Assembly: GCA_017556745.1 (NCBI GenBank)
Contig: JAFYMF010000057.1
Coordinates: 98,816 to 162,815 of the forward strand
Reading direction: 5' to 3'
DNA from: Clostridia bacterium
Lineage (GTDB): Bacteria > Bacillota > Clostridia > Oscillospirales > CAG-272
Length of the DNA: 64,000 nucleotides
In this document: piece by piece, positions 7,496 to 15,992 of the stretch
Layout of the letters: every line of letters starts with the position of its first letter
Position numbering within the stretch: the stretch's first letter is position 1
Position numbers and translations under genes: made by a program
The notes under the pieces: generated by a model
Database searches by the model: none
Seen by the model: the letters and a program-made list of their open reading frames with translations, nothing else
What the model was told of the DNA's origin: nothing

Positions 7496-8440
7496 TTAGG
7501 AAAACACCGTTTCTATTACCTTATCACAGTTATACGGAGAATATCGCCAATAGTCGATGTGGTTAACTGCTTCTGTATCAACAAAATACTTTGCTTCAAA
7601 TGGGATCTTCTCCCCTTTGTAGGAATCTATAAGCACAAGCTTGATCTTCATTTTCTCCGGAATGATACTCTTTATGTAAGCGGCCGTTATCTGACCCACC
7701 GCTATGTCATCTCTCAGTTCCGCAAGACCCGCAAGATTTGGTGCTATCTCAACAAAAACTCCGTAACTTTCAACGCTTCTCACCACACCCGAGACAGTCT
7801 GACCTACTTTAAATCTTGACGCATTTTCTTCCCACGTGCCGAGAAGCTCTCTATGTGTAACGTATATTCTTCCGCTGTCGCGATCGATACTCTTTATTAT
7901 GACCGGTATACGCATCCCTACATACAATCTGTCTCTCGGGTGCGATATTCTGGAAACAGAAATACAATCTATAGAAAGGAGAGAGGTTATACCACATCCG
8001 ATATCAACAAATGCACCAAACTGTTCAAGATGCGTTACCTTTGCTTCTATTATATCTCCGGGCATGAGTCCCATCAGATACCTCTCCATGCATTCCTTCT
8101 GTGCGGCACGGCGAGAAAGTATTGGATAGCTTTTACCTGATTGATCTTTTTCAAAACCGATAACCTTAAACGCAACCGCACGCCCTACGCGGGTTATAAC
8201 CGCTATATCCTTAACAGTCTCCCCCATAGGTATATAAGCTACCTCTTCACGTGGCATAATACCGTATCTGCCACCGAGATTAACAGACAGATTCATTCCC
8301 GGTTCACATAAAGTGGCTATACCCTCAAGTATTTTCCCCTCATTCATGGCTGAGCTAAGTCCCCCCATGGATGAAAGATAAAACTTGTTTTCGGGTGAAG
8401 AAAGGGTACTTCCCTCAGGTCTATATATATTTCCTTCCAT
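7496..8440 (-). CDS. S1 RNA-binding domain protein (ribosomal S1-like)
   Basis: A 314-aa protein with about three OB-fold S1 domains. The first (about 35-100) is degenerate. The second (about 120-195) is typical, with GDIIEAKVTHLEQFGAFVDIGCGITSLLSI. The third (about 205-275) has VGQTVSGVVRSVESYGVFVEIAPNLAGLAEL. Firmicute S1-like proteins of this size bind mRNA and the small ribosomal subunit. The gene is single, with a GGAGG-type site before the ATG. Whether it replaces canonical rpsA or is an accessory paralogue cannot be decided from one window. Confidence 0.8.
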   Translation of the reverse strand: MEGNIYRPEGSTLSSPENKFYLSSMGGLSSAMNEGKILEGIATLCEPGMNLSVNLGGRYGIMPREEVAYIPMGETVKDIAVITRVGRAVAFKVIGFEKDQSGKSYPILSRRAAQKECMERYLMGLMPGDIIEAKVTHLEQFGAFVDIGCGITSLLSIDCISVSRISHPRDRLYVGMRIPVIIKSIDRDSGRIYVTHRELLGTWEENASRFKVGQTVSGVVRSVESYGVFVEIAPNLAGLAELRDDIAVGQITAAYIKSIIPEKMKIKLVLIDSYKGEKIPFEAKYFVDTEAVNHIDYWRYSPYNCDKVIETVFS

Positions 8441-8662
8441 TTCTTTGCCTCCAATAATTTTATTTACAGTTAAAATATATGGTGAAAGCCAAGGATAAAT
8501 TCCGTTTTTTTATACAAAAAAAGAAACAAATGGAAGACAGTTTCTTGACATAGTTACCGCGATGTTGTTTTATCACATCAAACACAACACTTAACTAAAC
8601 AACACTGATATACCAAGTATGCTTTAATATTGTCTTCTAAAATTCATTTACGGGGTGCGACA

Positions 8663-9239
8663 ATGAAACGGTTAAGAAGTGTTTTTTTTCACAACAATCA
8701 TTATTCTTATAATGGTCGTTCTATCCGGATGTTCTTTGGATTCTATAAAAGAAGTAGATTCTTTTTCTGACCTTTTATCAAAAAGCTATACCGTAACATT
8801 TAATGCAAATGGCGGTGAACTTATCTCCGGTTCACTTGAACAGACTGCAAAAAAGGGTGAATCGGCTATCGCTCCGGAGTTCACCGCTGATATGATGGTT
8901 TTCACCGGTTGGGACAAAGATTTTTCTGATGTTAGAAGTGATATAAAAGTTACCGCTTTGTGGGAGAGAAAAGTTCTCTCGGGTCAGGAAATTTCTGACT
9001 ATTCCGATTCAAGAGTCGCAACAGTATATGTATATGACGGTGCAAACAAAGTTAATTGTTCCGGATCCGGATTCTTTATTGATTCTAATGGTACATTTGT
9101 AACAAATTACCACGTTATTGAATATGCGGAATCCATCACAATTGAAATGTCTGATGGTGCAACCTATAATGTTTCAAAGGTAATAAAGTTCAGCGACATG
9201 TATGATTTAGCTGTACATCATTTTTATAGAATTTTTTAA
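8663..9239 (+). pseudogene. broken lipoprotein: InlB-type repeat plus truncated trypsin-like protease
   Basis: The open part runs from a GTG at 8679. It encodes a hydrophobic lipoprotein signal ending in the lipobox LSGC, a beta-grasp InlB B-repeat/Listeria-Bacteroides-type segment (YTVTFNANGG ... FTGWDKDFSDV), and the start of an HtrA/trypsin-like domain with the His region GTFVTNYHVIE and the Asp region DMYDLAV. It then ends, so the catalytic Ser is missing. The better start, ATG 8663 after a GGGG-type site, gives MKRLRSVFF and is out of frame by one base at the T8 run 8682-8689; removing one T joins it to the signal sequence. There are thus two lesions, a frameshift at the front and a lost C-terminus. 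It is probably a decayed gene, although slippage at T8 could rescue the front. Confidence 0.65.
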
Positions 9240-9245
9240 ACAAAA

Positions 9246-9282
9246 ACTGACTCCGAAAATTCATCGGAGTCAGTTTTTTTGT
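9246..9282 (+). terminator. strong terminator after protease remnant
   Basis: A GC-rich stem, CTGACTCCGA with TCGGAGTCAG, followed by eight T. It remains intact behind the broken gene. Confidence 0.85.
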
Positions 9283-9317
9283 ATAACGAATACAATGAAC
9301 AGCGGTATTCGTTATAC
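9281..9317. repeat. 13-bp perfect inverted repeat
   Basis: GTATAACGAATAC (9281-9293) and its exact complement GTATTCGTTATAC (9305-9317) are separated by 11 nt. No T-run follows. It sits between two terminators and has no assigned role. Confidence 0.6.
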
Positions 9318-9318
9318 A

Positions 9319-9375
9319 GAAAAAAGGGCTGAATCAAAAGCGAAATAAATAGCTTTTGACTCAGCCCTTTTATAA
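9319..9375 (-). terminator. terminator of rpsF-ssb-rpsR operon
   Basis: A long stem of about 17 pairs (AAGGGCTGA-TCAAAAGC with its complement, one G-U) with a six-T tail on the minus strand, just after rpsR. Confidence 0.8.
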
Positions 9376-9412
9376 AACAATATTATTAAATAACTATCCC
9401 TTTACAGCATCA

Positions 9413-9670
9413 TTAGTCGCTGATATAAGGAAGAAGCGCAACGTGGCGGGCACGCTTGATAGCGACAGTCAGCTGACGCTGATGCTTAGCGCAGGTACCG
9501 GAAATTCTTCTGGGAAGAATCTTAGCACGCTCGCTGATATACTTTCTGAGTCTTGCAGAATCCTTGTAATCGATGTAATCAACCTTGTCCGCACAGAAAG
9601 CACAAACTTTCTTTCTCTTACGGGGATTGTTACGGAACTGACGCTGTTCAGTAGTACGTTCTCTATCCAT
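9413..9670 (-). CDS. rpsR: 30S ribosomal protein S18
   Basis: An 85-aa S18. Typical features are the N-terminal basic [12 protein letters not shown] segment with a CxxC pair, [37 protein letters not shown], and the basic tail [16 protein letters not shown]18 binds S6 in the platform of the small subunit. It is the third gene of the standard Firmicute order rpsF-ssb-rpsR, 39 nt after ssb, with a GGAGG site. The CxxC plus the later Cys indicate the zinc-binding S18 form. No anomaly. Confidence 0.97.
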   Translation of the reverse strand: MDRERTTEQRQFRNNPRKRKKVCAFCADKVDYIDYKDSARLRKYISERAKILPRRISGTCAKHQRQLTVAIKRARHVALLPYISD

Positions 9671-9709
9671 TTTTATTATCCTCCTATGATATTTAGTGTC
9701 CGTTCTCTA

Positions 9710-10189
9710 TCAGAACGGAAGATCATCGTCACCGGTGATCTCCTCAAACCTTGGTGCAGATGCATCGGTGTTTGAGAATGTCGGTGTGCCATAACTCTCA
9801 GGTGCATACTGCATCTGAGGTTGTCCTGCCGAATAGGCCCCACTGTCCGACTTACTGTCAACAAAGCGAACTTCTTCAACAACTACCTCTGTGACATATC
9901 TCTTTGTATTATTCTGATCAGTCCAGTTTCTGGTCTGGATAGAACCGATAATACAGATGGAATTACCCTTTTTGAAATATCTGCAAATAAACTCAGCATG
10001 CTGACGCCACGCTACTGTGCTAATAAAATCTGCAGTAGGCTGTCCTGATTCTGCCGATTTAGAGGTATAGTTTCGGTTTACAGCTACTGTAAAAGTAACT
10101 ACAGGGGTACCGCTCTGTGTCTGCTTGAGTTCGGGGTCTGCGGTCAGACGACCGACGAGAATTACTTTGTTAAGATTAAGACTTGACAT
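9710..10189 (-). CDS. ssb: single-stranded DNA-binding protein
   Basis: A 159-aa SSB with one OB fold (about 1-108: NKVILVGRLTADPELK ... FICRYFKKGNSICIIGSIQTRNW). A Gly/Pro/Gln-rich linker follows, and the acidic tip DDDLPF is the docking site for replication and repair partners. It lies between rpsF and rpsR, so SSB levels follow ribosomal protein synthesis. The length is normal and the ATG has an upstream GGGGGA-type site. Confidence 0.97.
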   Translation of the reverse strand: MSSLNLNKVILVGRLTADPELKQTQSGTPVVTFTVAVNRNYTSKSAESGQPTADFISTVAWRQHAEFICRYFKKGNSICIIGSIQTRNWTDQNNTKRYVTEVVVEEVRFVDSKSDSGAYSAGQPQMQYAPESYGTPTFSNTDASAPRFEEITGDDDLPF

Positions 10190-10215
10190 TCGGATCTCCC
10201 CCTTACACTAAGCAA

Positions 10216-10596
10216 TTACTCTTCGGTTACTGCTTCTGCAGGAGCCTCTTCAGCCTCTGCTACGGGAGCTGCCGCTGCCTTTTTTGCTGCCGCGATAGCC
10301 TTCTCGTCAAGTCTGATAACCATGGAGCGCATGATACCATCGGTAATTCCGAATATACGCTCAAGCTCTGCGGGGAAGTCACCTTCGCACTTGTGGTTTA
10401 CAAGTACATAGTAACCCTCAGGCTTGTCGTTGATAGGGTATGCAAGTCTACGCTTGCCCCACTCATCGACCTTCTCAATCTCGCCATTAGCAGCGATAAG
10501 AGAAGTAAACTTGTCGATAAGAGCACGAACTGCCTCTTCGCCAAGATCACTGTCAACGATAAACAGTGTTTCATAGGAGTTTTTGATCTTTTCCAT
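10216..10596 (-). CDS. rpsF: 30S ribosomal protein S6
   Basis: A 126-aa S6. The ferredoxin-like core (about 1-95) shows YETLFIVDSDLGEE, EWGKRRLAYPINDKPEGYYVLVNHKCEGDFPAELERIFGITDGIMRSMVIRLD. A C-terminal Ala/Glu-rich tail of about 30 residues (AAAPVAEAEEAPAEAV) follows, as is common in Clostridia. First gene of the operon, after a GGAGG site. Expression is probably autoregulated by the S6:S18 complex on the leader RNA described separately. Confidence 0.97.
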   Translation of the reverse strand: MEKIKNSYETLFIVDSDLGEEAVRALIDKFTSLIAANGEIEKVDEWGKRRLAYPINDKPEGYYVLVNHKCEGDFPAELERIFGITDGIMRSMVIRLDEKAIAAAKKAAAAPVAEAEEAPAEAVTEE

Positions 10597-10724
10597 TTTA
10601 GTTTACACCTCCCTATGGACATTAGACTGTCGGCATAGAAAAATTTACCGACAGCAAGGAGCCGGATGATACAATTTCATTCCGGACAGTTCAGTATTAT
10701 AACATGTATTTTTCTGTTTGTCAA
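10597..10724 (-). promoter_or_regulatory. rpsF promoter and candidate S6:S18-binding leader
   Basis: The minus strand carries a perfect promoter: TTGACA at 10724-10719, a 17-nt spacer, TATAAT at 10701-10696. The leader of about 90 nt folds into two hairpins: CCGGAATGA with TCATCCGG (one bulge), then CTGTCGG with CCGACAG. The second has CCG on the 3' side, as in the conserved S6:S18 operator, although I cannot confirm the full consensus. Confidence 0.55.
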
Positions 10725-10917
10725 GTAGTACACGTTAAAAACCACTTTTTTACTCAATATATTATTTATATTGTCAAATTTTTTCGTTTAACGTACTCGA
10801 TAATATTGAATGATCTTCTAATTTACGACTTTTATTGACTTATTGTCTTATTTGTAGTATAATATAGAATGAAATAAATGTGTTTTCATTTTAAGATCTC
10901 TTTTGGAGAATTTATAT
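10725..10917. promoter_or_regulatory. promoter region of glucosaminidase gene
   Basis: With the rpsF leader this is a 320-nt gene-free stretch between divergent genes. A plus-strand promoter TTGACT (10835-10840), 17 nt, TATAAT (10858-10863) precedes the wall-hydrolase gene. AT-rich; I see no clear operator. Confidence 0.65.
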
Positions 10918-12750
10918 ATGTCAAACAAAAAAATCTTACAGGGAATTTCCCTTCTGTTGTCTCTTATTCTCATCACAAGTATCTTCCCCATTGATGTTAA
11001 CGGGCAAACAACTGACACAGGGATTGTAACAGATACAGCCACCGAATCAACAAAGAATTCAATTATTGCGTACTTCGGTATAGTTAGTTCTAATTCATAC
11101 ATACGTATTGAACCATCAGCGAAAACCGGTAAAAATATTATGGGTGTTGATGGTAACCCCATAACACTTTCCAAGGGGTTTGTGGTTCCGATACTCGGTC
11201 AAGTTCCAAGTCAAGATACAAGTTACCCCAACGATTGGTATAAGATACGTTACGTATATATGAATACCGGAGTTGAATACGAGTGTTACATTTACAGCGA
11301 CAATGTTATCAAACGTCCGGCAGCTATATACTCGTTATCTGATAATGAATTCGAAAACTCCATCTCTCTTTTCCCCGAAAGCTACAAGCCATACCTCAGG
11401 GCTCTGCACGCATTATATCCAAACTGGAGATTTGAGGCAAGAGTATCAACTATTGACTTCACCCAGTTTGTAAAAACACAGGCAGAGGTAAAACAAGGAA
11501 ACAAAGGTGAAACTACTTCTCAGTCTTCTATCCACAAAACCAGAGAAAACGAAAGTTGGCGAAAGAGTAGTTCCCTCGTTGACGGTAAATCGTGGTATCA
11601 TGCGGCGGACGATGTTGTTGCATATTATTCCGACCCACGTAATTTTTTGAACGAAGTTGATATATTCCAGTTCGAATCTCTTGCTTACAGTAAAACCGGA
11701 CATACGATCGAGGGTGTGCAAAAGATTCTCAACGGTACATTTATGGAAAGCCAAAAAATAACAGACCTTAACGGTAATTCTATAAGCTATGCAGAAGCTT
11801 ACATGATCGCTGCAGAGCAATCAAAAGTCAGTCCGTACAGTCTTGCCATAAGTACCATTCTTGAAAACGGAAAGACCGGAACAATGCTGACAAACGGTTC
11901 ACGTGGGTATTATAACTACTTTGGTATAGGTTCGGTTCCCGGCGGCAGTCCACAGGAAAACGGACTTGCCTTTGCTCAAACAGGTGGAAGTTGGAGCCAA
12001 GAGATGAAAAATCAGTGTCTCATCCCTTGGAATACCCCCTATAAAGCAATTGTCGGCGGTGCCTTGTTTATGGGTAAGAGCTATATAAGTATCGGACAGA
12101 ATACTGCGTATTTTAAAAAGTTTGATATTTTCTCTCTTGAGGACGGTACTGCTATACACCAATATATGCAGGATATCGAATATCCGGTCAAGGAGGCACT
12201 TCAGGCTTATAAAAATTACAGTGCTCTCGGTATACTTGCATATTCAAGAACCTTTATAATTCCGGTATATCAGAACATGCCCGAGATTCCAACCGCCCTT
12301 CCCGGAACAACAGCACTGTCTCTGGTTGCAGATGCGGGAAAAGACATGATTCTCAGTTCATCCTATAAAATGACAGGGGATTACATTTCAGGAATACAGC
12401 CCGGTATTTCCCTCGAAGCATTTAAAACCGGATTTATTCTCGGTCAGGGTGTTACCATGACTGTAAATGGAGATAAGGTGGGTACAGGCACCACGGTAGT
12501 GTTCACCAAAGAAGGACTTACAAAAACATATACAGTAGTTATCAGAGGCGACATAAACGGTGACTCAAAAGTAGACGTATCCGATCTACTGATGATACGT
12601 AATCAGATACTTGATACCACTACACTTACCCCCAGCCAAATGATTGCTGCGAATATCGACGGTCAGGGTGGAATTGAAATTGTAGACCTATTAAATCTTA
12701 GAAATGGAATCATCGGTACATACACTATTACACAGGAGAACATAAAGTAA
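10918..12750 (+). CDS. secreted glucosaminidase with C-terminal dockerin
   Basis: A 610-aa exported wall hydrolase. I chose the ATG at 10918, nine nt after GGAG; the in-frame TTG at 10903 overlaps that site. A signal peptide (about 1-30) precedes an SH3-like region (about 45-125). The glucosaminidase (mannosyl-glycoprotein endo-beta-N-acetylglucosaminidase) domain (about 150-430) includes PNWRFEARV, YAEAYMIAAEQSKVSPYSLA and GYYNYFGIGSV. A bacterial beta-sandwich follows (about 455-545). The C-terminus is a type I dockerin with two EF-hand-like repeats: DINGDSKVDVSD, whose calcium ligands are well kept, and NIDGQGGIEIVD. The next gene encodes a cohesin protein with no gap, so the enzyme may be held at the cell surface by cohesin-dockerin binding. 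Confidence 0.8.
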   Translation: MSNKKILQGISLLLSLILITSIFPIDVNGQTTDTGIVTDTATESTKNSIIAYFGIVSSNSYIRIEPSAKTGKNIMGVDGNPITLSKGFVVPILGQVPSQDTSYPNDWYKIRYVYMNTGVEYECYIYSDNVIKRPAAIYSLSDNEFENSISLFPESYKPYLRALHALYPNWRFEARVSTIDFTQFVKTQAEVKQGNKGETTSQSSIHKTRENESWRKSSSLVDGKSWYHAADDVVAYYSDPRNFLNEVDIFQFESLAYSKTGHTIEGVQKILNGTFMESQKITDLNGNSISYAEAYMIAAEQSKVSPYSLAISTILENGKTGTMLTNGSRGYYNYFGIGSVPGGSPQENGLAFAQTGGSWSQEMKNQCLIPWNTPYKAIVGGALFMGKSYISIGQNTAYFKKFDIFSLEDGTAIHQYMQDIEYPVKEALQAYKNYSALGILAYSRTFIIPVYQNMPEIPTALPGTTALSLVADAGKDMILSSSYKMTGDYISGIQPGISLEAFKTGFILGQGVTMTVNGDKVGTGTTVVFTKEGLTKTYTVVIRGDINGDSKVDVSDLLMIRNQILDTTTLTPSQMIAANIDGQGGIEIVDLLNLRNGIIGTYTITQENIK

Positions 12751-14526
12751 ATGAAAAAAACGCTAAAAATACTGACCTGCGTATTGCTTACAGTTGCTTT
12801 ATCTATCCCTCTGACCATTATGGTTTCGGCAGCATCGGCAAAGGCATCAATTACGTTATCTGCCTCAAATGTATATACAGACAAACAGGTAAAGGTTACC
12901 GTTACCTATAAAGCAGATGCCAATATCGGTGCTTGGGATTTTACTCTTAACTACGACCCATCTCTGCTTCAGTACGTTTCCGGAGCAGACAAGCATACTG
13001 CAGGTAGTTGCCGAATTATAAATGTAAACATGGGTACAGACAAGAGCAAGTCTGTTGCTTTTACTGTTGTTTTCAATACTCTTGCGGTGGGTAATGTTGA
13101 ATTTACTACGTCCACCAATGGTATTGTTGGAGAAGACTCCGCAAAAATCACAGCCACTGAGGCCTCCGCAATCCTTAAGATAACCAAGGAACCGGTGTAC
13201 GTCCCCTCCGGTGTAAACACACTTTCCGATCTTTCTTTTGAAGAAGGAAAGATTTCTCCCGTTTTCGCCGCAGGCACAAATGAATACACACTCACAGTAG
13301 ACTATCCCATAAAAAATCTGACAGTAAACGCTCCGGCTACACACAAACTAGCAACTGTATCGGTCAGCGGAGACAAGGAACTGGCGGTTGGTGAAAACAC
13401 CGTTACCGTAACTGTAAAAGCCGAAAACGGAAAGAAAAACACCTACACAATAAAAGTAACGAGAAACGAATCACCATATACTGCAGAAAAGGTAACCCTT
13501 GACGGTATTGAATACACATTCCCCATTGATGAAAGTCTAATTGCGATCCCTGACGGTTTTGCTATTTCTAAGGCATCATTTAACGGAAAAGATGTTCTTG
13601 CATATGAAAACATGACAGGGTCGCTTTGCATAGTTGCTCTTGAAAAGCCATTCATTGAAGGTGATGAAACCGAAGAAAAATATGTTTGGTTCGTATATCA
13701 CAAGGATAAGTCGACATTTGAGCCCTACATATCTTATTCTCCCGGTGCAATGAACTATGTAATTCTCACTCCTCCTGAGGGATTTACTCCTCCGGAAGGA
13801 TATTTTGAGGAACATATGAATATAGGCAACAAAAATATAATCGCCTATAAAAACAGTCTGTTTGATGAAAGATTCTCCCTTATCTATGCGTCCCCGGTAA
13901 ACGGTACATCCGGAATATACGTTTACGATTCTCTTGATAATACAATGCAGTTCTATATGACCTACGACGGTCAACCAACGAAGAAAACCGTAGATGATCT
14001 GAATGCAAAAATGGAAAGCATTATCGCTGAAAAAAACGGCGTTATTGACGGGATCACAGAAGAAAGAGATGCTCTCGCAGAGGACAAGGAATTGTACGGA
14101 ATTATAATCCTTTCTTGCTTTGGTGCAATTCTTTTACTCATAATAATTCTGATTATTGTTGCCGTAAGAAAAGGTAAGAAAAATAAGAAAAACACCGCCG
14201 AAGATTTCGACAAAGAGGAAAGCGAAACACAGCTCAATGAGATATTCACCGAACAGTCCCCTGTATTTGTAGCCCCTGCACATAAGCCGGTGGTAACTGC
14301 AAATTCAAATAAGGAAAAAATATCACAGTACGACGAAGAATCTCTTAACGTTACTTCAAATCGAATCAAAAAGCTTACTGAAGAACTCATCCGTGAACCT
14401 ATCCCCGCCCCTGTTACTAAACCGGCTCCGGATAAAAAGGTATCTATCCCTACCTCGACTCCGCCCAAGAGAAGAAGACCTACAAGAGCGATCCTTCCCG
14501 AGGACATAACTAAACATTCAAGATGA
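12751..14526 (+). CDS. membrane-anchored cohesin-domain protein
   Basis: A 591-aa surface protein starting one base after the glucosaminidase stop. It has a signal peptide (about 1-29), a cohesin-like domain (about 30-150: ASITLSASNVYTDKQVKVTV ... GAWDFTLNYDPSLLQYVSG ... VAFTVVFNTLAVG), a cadherin-like beta-sandwich (about 152-245: LSDLSFEEGKISPVFAAGTNEYTLTV), a region of about 180 residues I do not recognise, a short coiled coil, one membrane helix (about 450-472) and a Pro/Lys-rich cytoplasmic tail of about 115 residues. Cohesins bind dockerins, and the partner enzyme is encoded just upstream. The membrane anchor plus long cytoplasmic tail is unlike classical scaffoldins, which are sorted to the wall or S-layer. 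Confidence 0.75.
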   Translation: MKKTLKILTCVLLTVALSIPLTIMVSAASAKASITLSASNVYTDKQVKVTVTYKADANIGAWDFTLNYDPSLLQYVSGADKHTAGSCRIINVNMGTDKSKSVAFTVVFNTLAVGNVEFTTSTNGIVGEDSAKITATEASAILKITKEPVYVPSGVNTLSDLSFEEGKISPVFAAGTNEYTLTVDYPIKNLTVNAPATHKLATVSVSGDKELAVGENTVTVTVKAENGKKNTYTIKVTRNESPYTAEKVTLDGIEYTFPIDESLIAIPDGFAISKASFNGKDVLAYENMTGSLCIVALEKPFIEGDETEEKYVWFVYHKDKSTFEPYISYSPGAMNYVILTPPEGFTPPEGYFEEHMNIGNKNIIAYKNSLFDERFSLIYASPVNGTSGIYVYDSLDNTMQFYMTYDGQPTKKTVDDLNAKMESIIAEKNGVIDGITEERDALAEDKELYGIIILSCFGAILLLIIILIIVAVRKGKKNKKNTAEDFDKEESETQLNEIFTEQSPVFVAPAHKPVVTANSNKEKISQYDEESLNVTSNRIKKLTEELIREPIPAPVTKPAPDKKVSIPTSTPPKRRRPTRAILPEDITKHSR

Positions 14527-14531
14527 AAAAC

Positions 14532-14566
14532 AAAAAAAGAAGGCTGCGATCAGCCTTCTTTTTTTA
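14532..14566. terminator. bidirectional terminator between convergent genes
   Basis: GAAGGCTG-cgat-CAGCCTTC with A7 and T7 flanks. It serves both the cohesin gene and the convergent surface-protein gene, whose stop codon overlaps its edge. Confidence 0.85.
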
Positions 14567-15793
14567 GTTTTTACCATTATTATTTTTAATTGACATATAC
14601 TTAGATGCAATAGCCGAAAGAGTTTTTGAACGTCCGAAGCTATAACCGGAAATAGCCGCAAAAGCCGTTGCAGAAAACATACCGAACAGCATTATTGCAA
14701 CCCACCACGGAAACCCACTGTCATACTCTCTTTTATCATCTGTTATGTCATCTTCACTACCTATATATTCAGTAGTAAGTACAGTAGTATCGTGTATTAC
14801 CTCAGTTACAGTATTTTCTGTTGTTTCACTTACAACAGTTGTATCATCTGCCACTACTGTTGTATCTGTTTTCTCAAGTTTGGGAATTGTCCTTGTTTCG
14901 GTCTCTCCACAATCAGAACAACTGCGGCTTTCACTTCCCTCTTTGGATTCTGTTGCCGCGGTTACTGTGTTCCACTTGCTAAACTTGTGACCTGTTGCAT
15001 TAATAACACGTTCTTCCGATGCATCACAGGAAGAACAATATCTTTCTTCTTTTCCCTTATCCGTGCATGTAGGTGGAATCGTTTCTTTATATTCACCAAA
15101 AGAATGATCGTGTCCTGTTACCGTTATTTTAGTAGTTACGCTTGTTCTGTTAGGACTATATGATCCCTCGTAAACAGCATTCACTATGCAAAAGTATTTA
15201 ATGGTACCAACTCTGTCGGTATTAACCACCAGCGTATCGGTATTTGCGTTTACAACCTTATTAAAAACACCGGTTTCCGGATCCTCTGCATACCACTGAT
15301 ATACGAGAGAACATTCATCTGATGAAGAAACACACTTGTACGTAATAGAAAGTTCTTCACCTTTTATTACTTCATATCTTTCTTCAATGTCAATTTCCAC
15401 ATCCGGACGATCAACAGACACGGGATTAATCACGTTCAATGTAACAACATCACTTTTGATCAGATTTGACGAATCTTCATACATATAGTACACCATACAA
15501 TAGTAATGATATTCGCCGGGATAGAGAGTCTCCGGGGTATAATCACCGTTTTCTGTAGGTGATGTCACCGGGGTACCGTTTTCTCCATCTTCATCCGAAC
15601 TGTACCATACGTACAGAACATTGCTGTCAGATACCTCTACCGCCTCACAAGAAAGTGTGACATTATCACCTATATCTGCAGTCATACTATCAGACAGATA
15701 CGTTATCTGACCATCCCCCGCCGCTGACACAAAAAGTGAAAAAGTTACGGCAGCAGCAAGAACTGTTATTAAAAAAGATATTCTTCTACACAT
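14564..15793 (-). CDS. membrane-anchored surface protein with Ig-like and Cys-pair repeats
   Basis: A 409-aa protein. The signal peptide (about 1-25) is followed by two Ig-like domains (about 28-125 and 130-225) with the repeated CEAVEVSDSNVLYVWYSSDEDG / CVSSSDECSLVYQWYAEDPETG pattern. Next come two short CxxC repeats (about 230-300: CTDKGKEERYCSSC, SRSCSDCGETETRTIP) known from Clostridial surface proteins, a Thr/Val-rich stalk, and one membrane helix near 360-382 with a short basic tail. It is convergent with the cohesin gene, so it is probably a separate unit. Adhesion or sensing is possible; no enzyme domain is visible. Confidence 0.7.
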   Translation of the reverse strand: MCRRISFLITVLAAAVTFSLFVSAAGDGQITYLSDSMTADIGDNVTLSCEAVEVSDSNVLYVWYSSDEDGENGTPVTSPTENGDYTPETLYPGEYHYYCMVYYMYEDSSNLIKSDVVTLNVINPVSVDRPDVEIDIEERYEVIKGEELSITYKCVSSSDECSLVYQWYAEDPETGVFNKVVNANTDTLVVNTDRVGTIKYFCIVNAVYEGSYSPNRTSVTTKITVTGHDHSFGEYKETIPPTCTDKGKEERYCSSCDASEERVINATGHKFSKWNTVTAATESKEGSESRSCSDCGETETRTIPKLEKTDTTVVADDTTVVSETTENTVTEVIHDTTVLTTEYIGSEDDITDDKREYDSGFPWWVAIMLFGMFSATAFAAISGYSFGRSKTLSAIASKYMSIKNNNGKN

Positions 15794-15925
15794 TGAACAT
15801 AAATCTCCAAAAAGGAATAGAATACGTTAATATTATCACATCATGTTCCCATTGTCAACTTAAACACTATTATACATTAAAATTTATCTTAAAAATTTAT
15901 GAGTACAAATAATTTAATACTCAAA

Positions 15926-15973
15926 AAAAGATCCGGTAACCGATCATATATCGGATCACCTGATCTTTTTTTA
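15926..15973 (-). terminator. terminator after GntR regulator gene
   Basis: AAAAAAAGATC and GATCTTTTTTT close a longer imperfect stem with an inner CCGAT/ATCGG hairpin. T7 lies at either end; the minus-strand operon ends just before it. Confidence 0.65.
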
Positions 15974-15992
15974 TAATTATATATAACTACAA

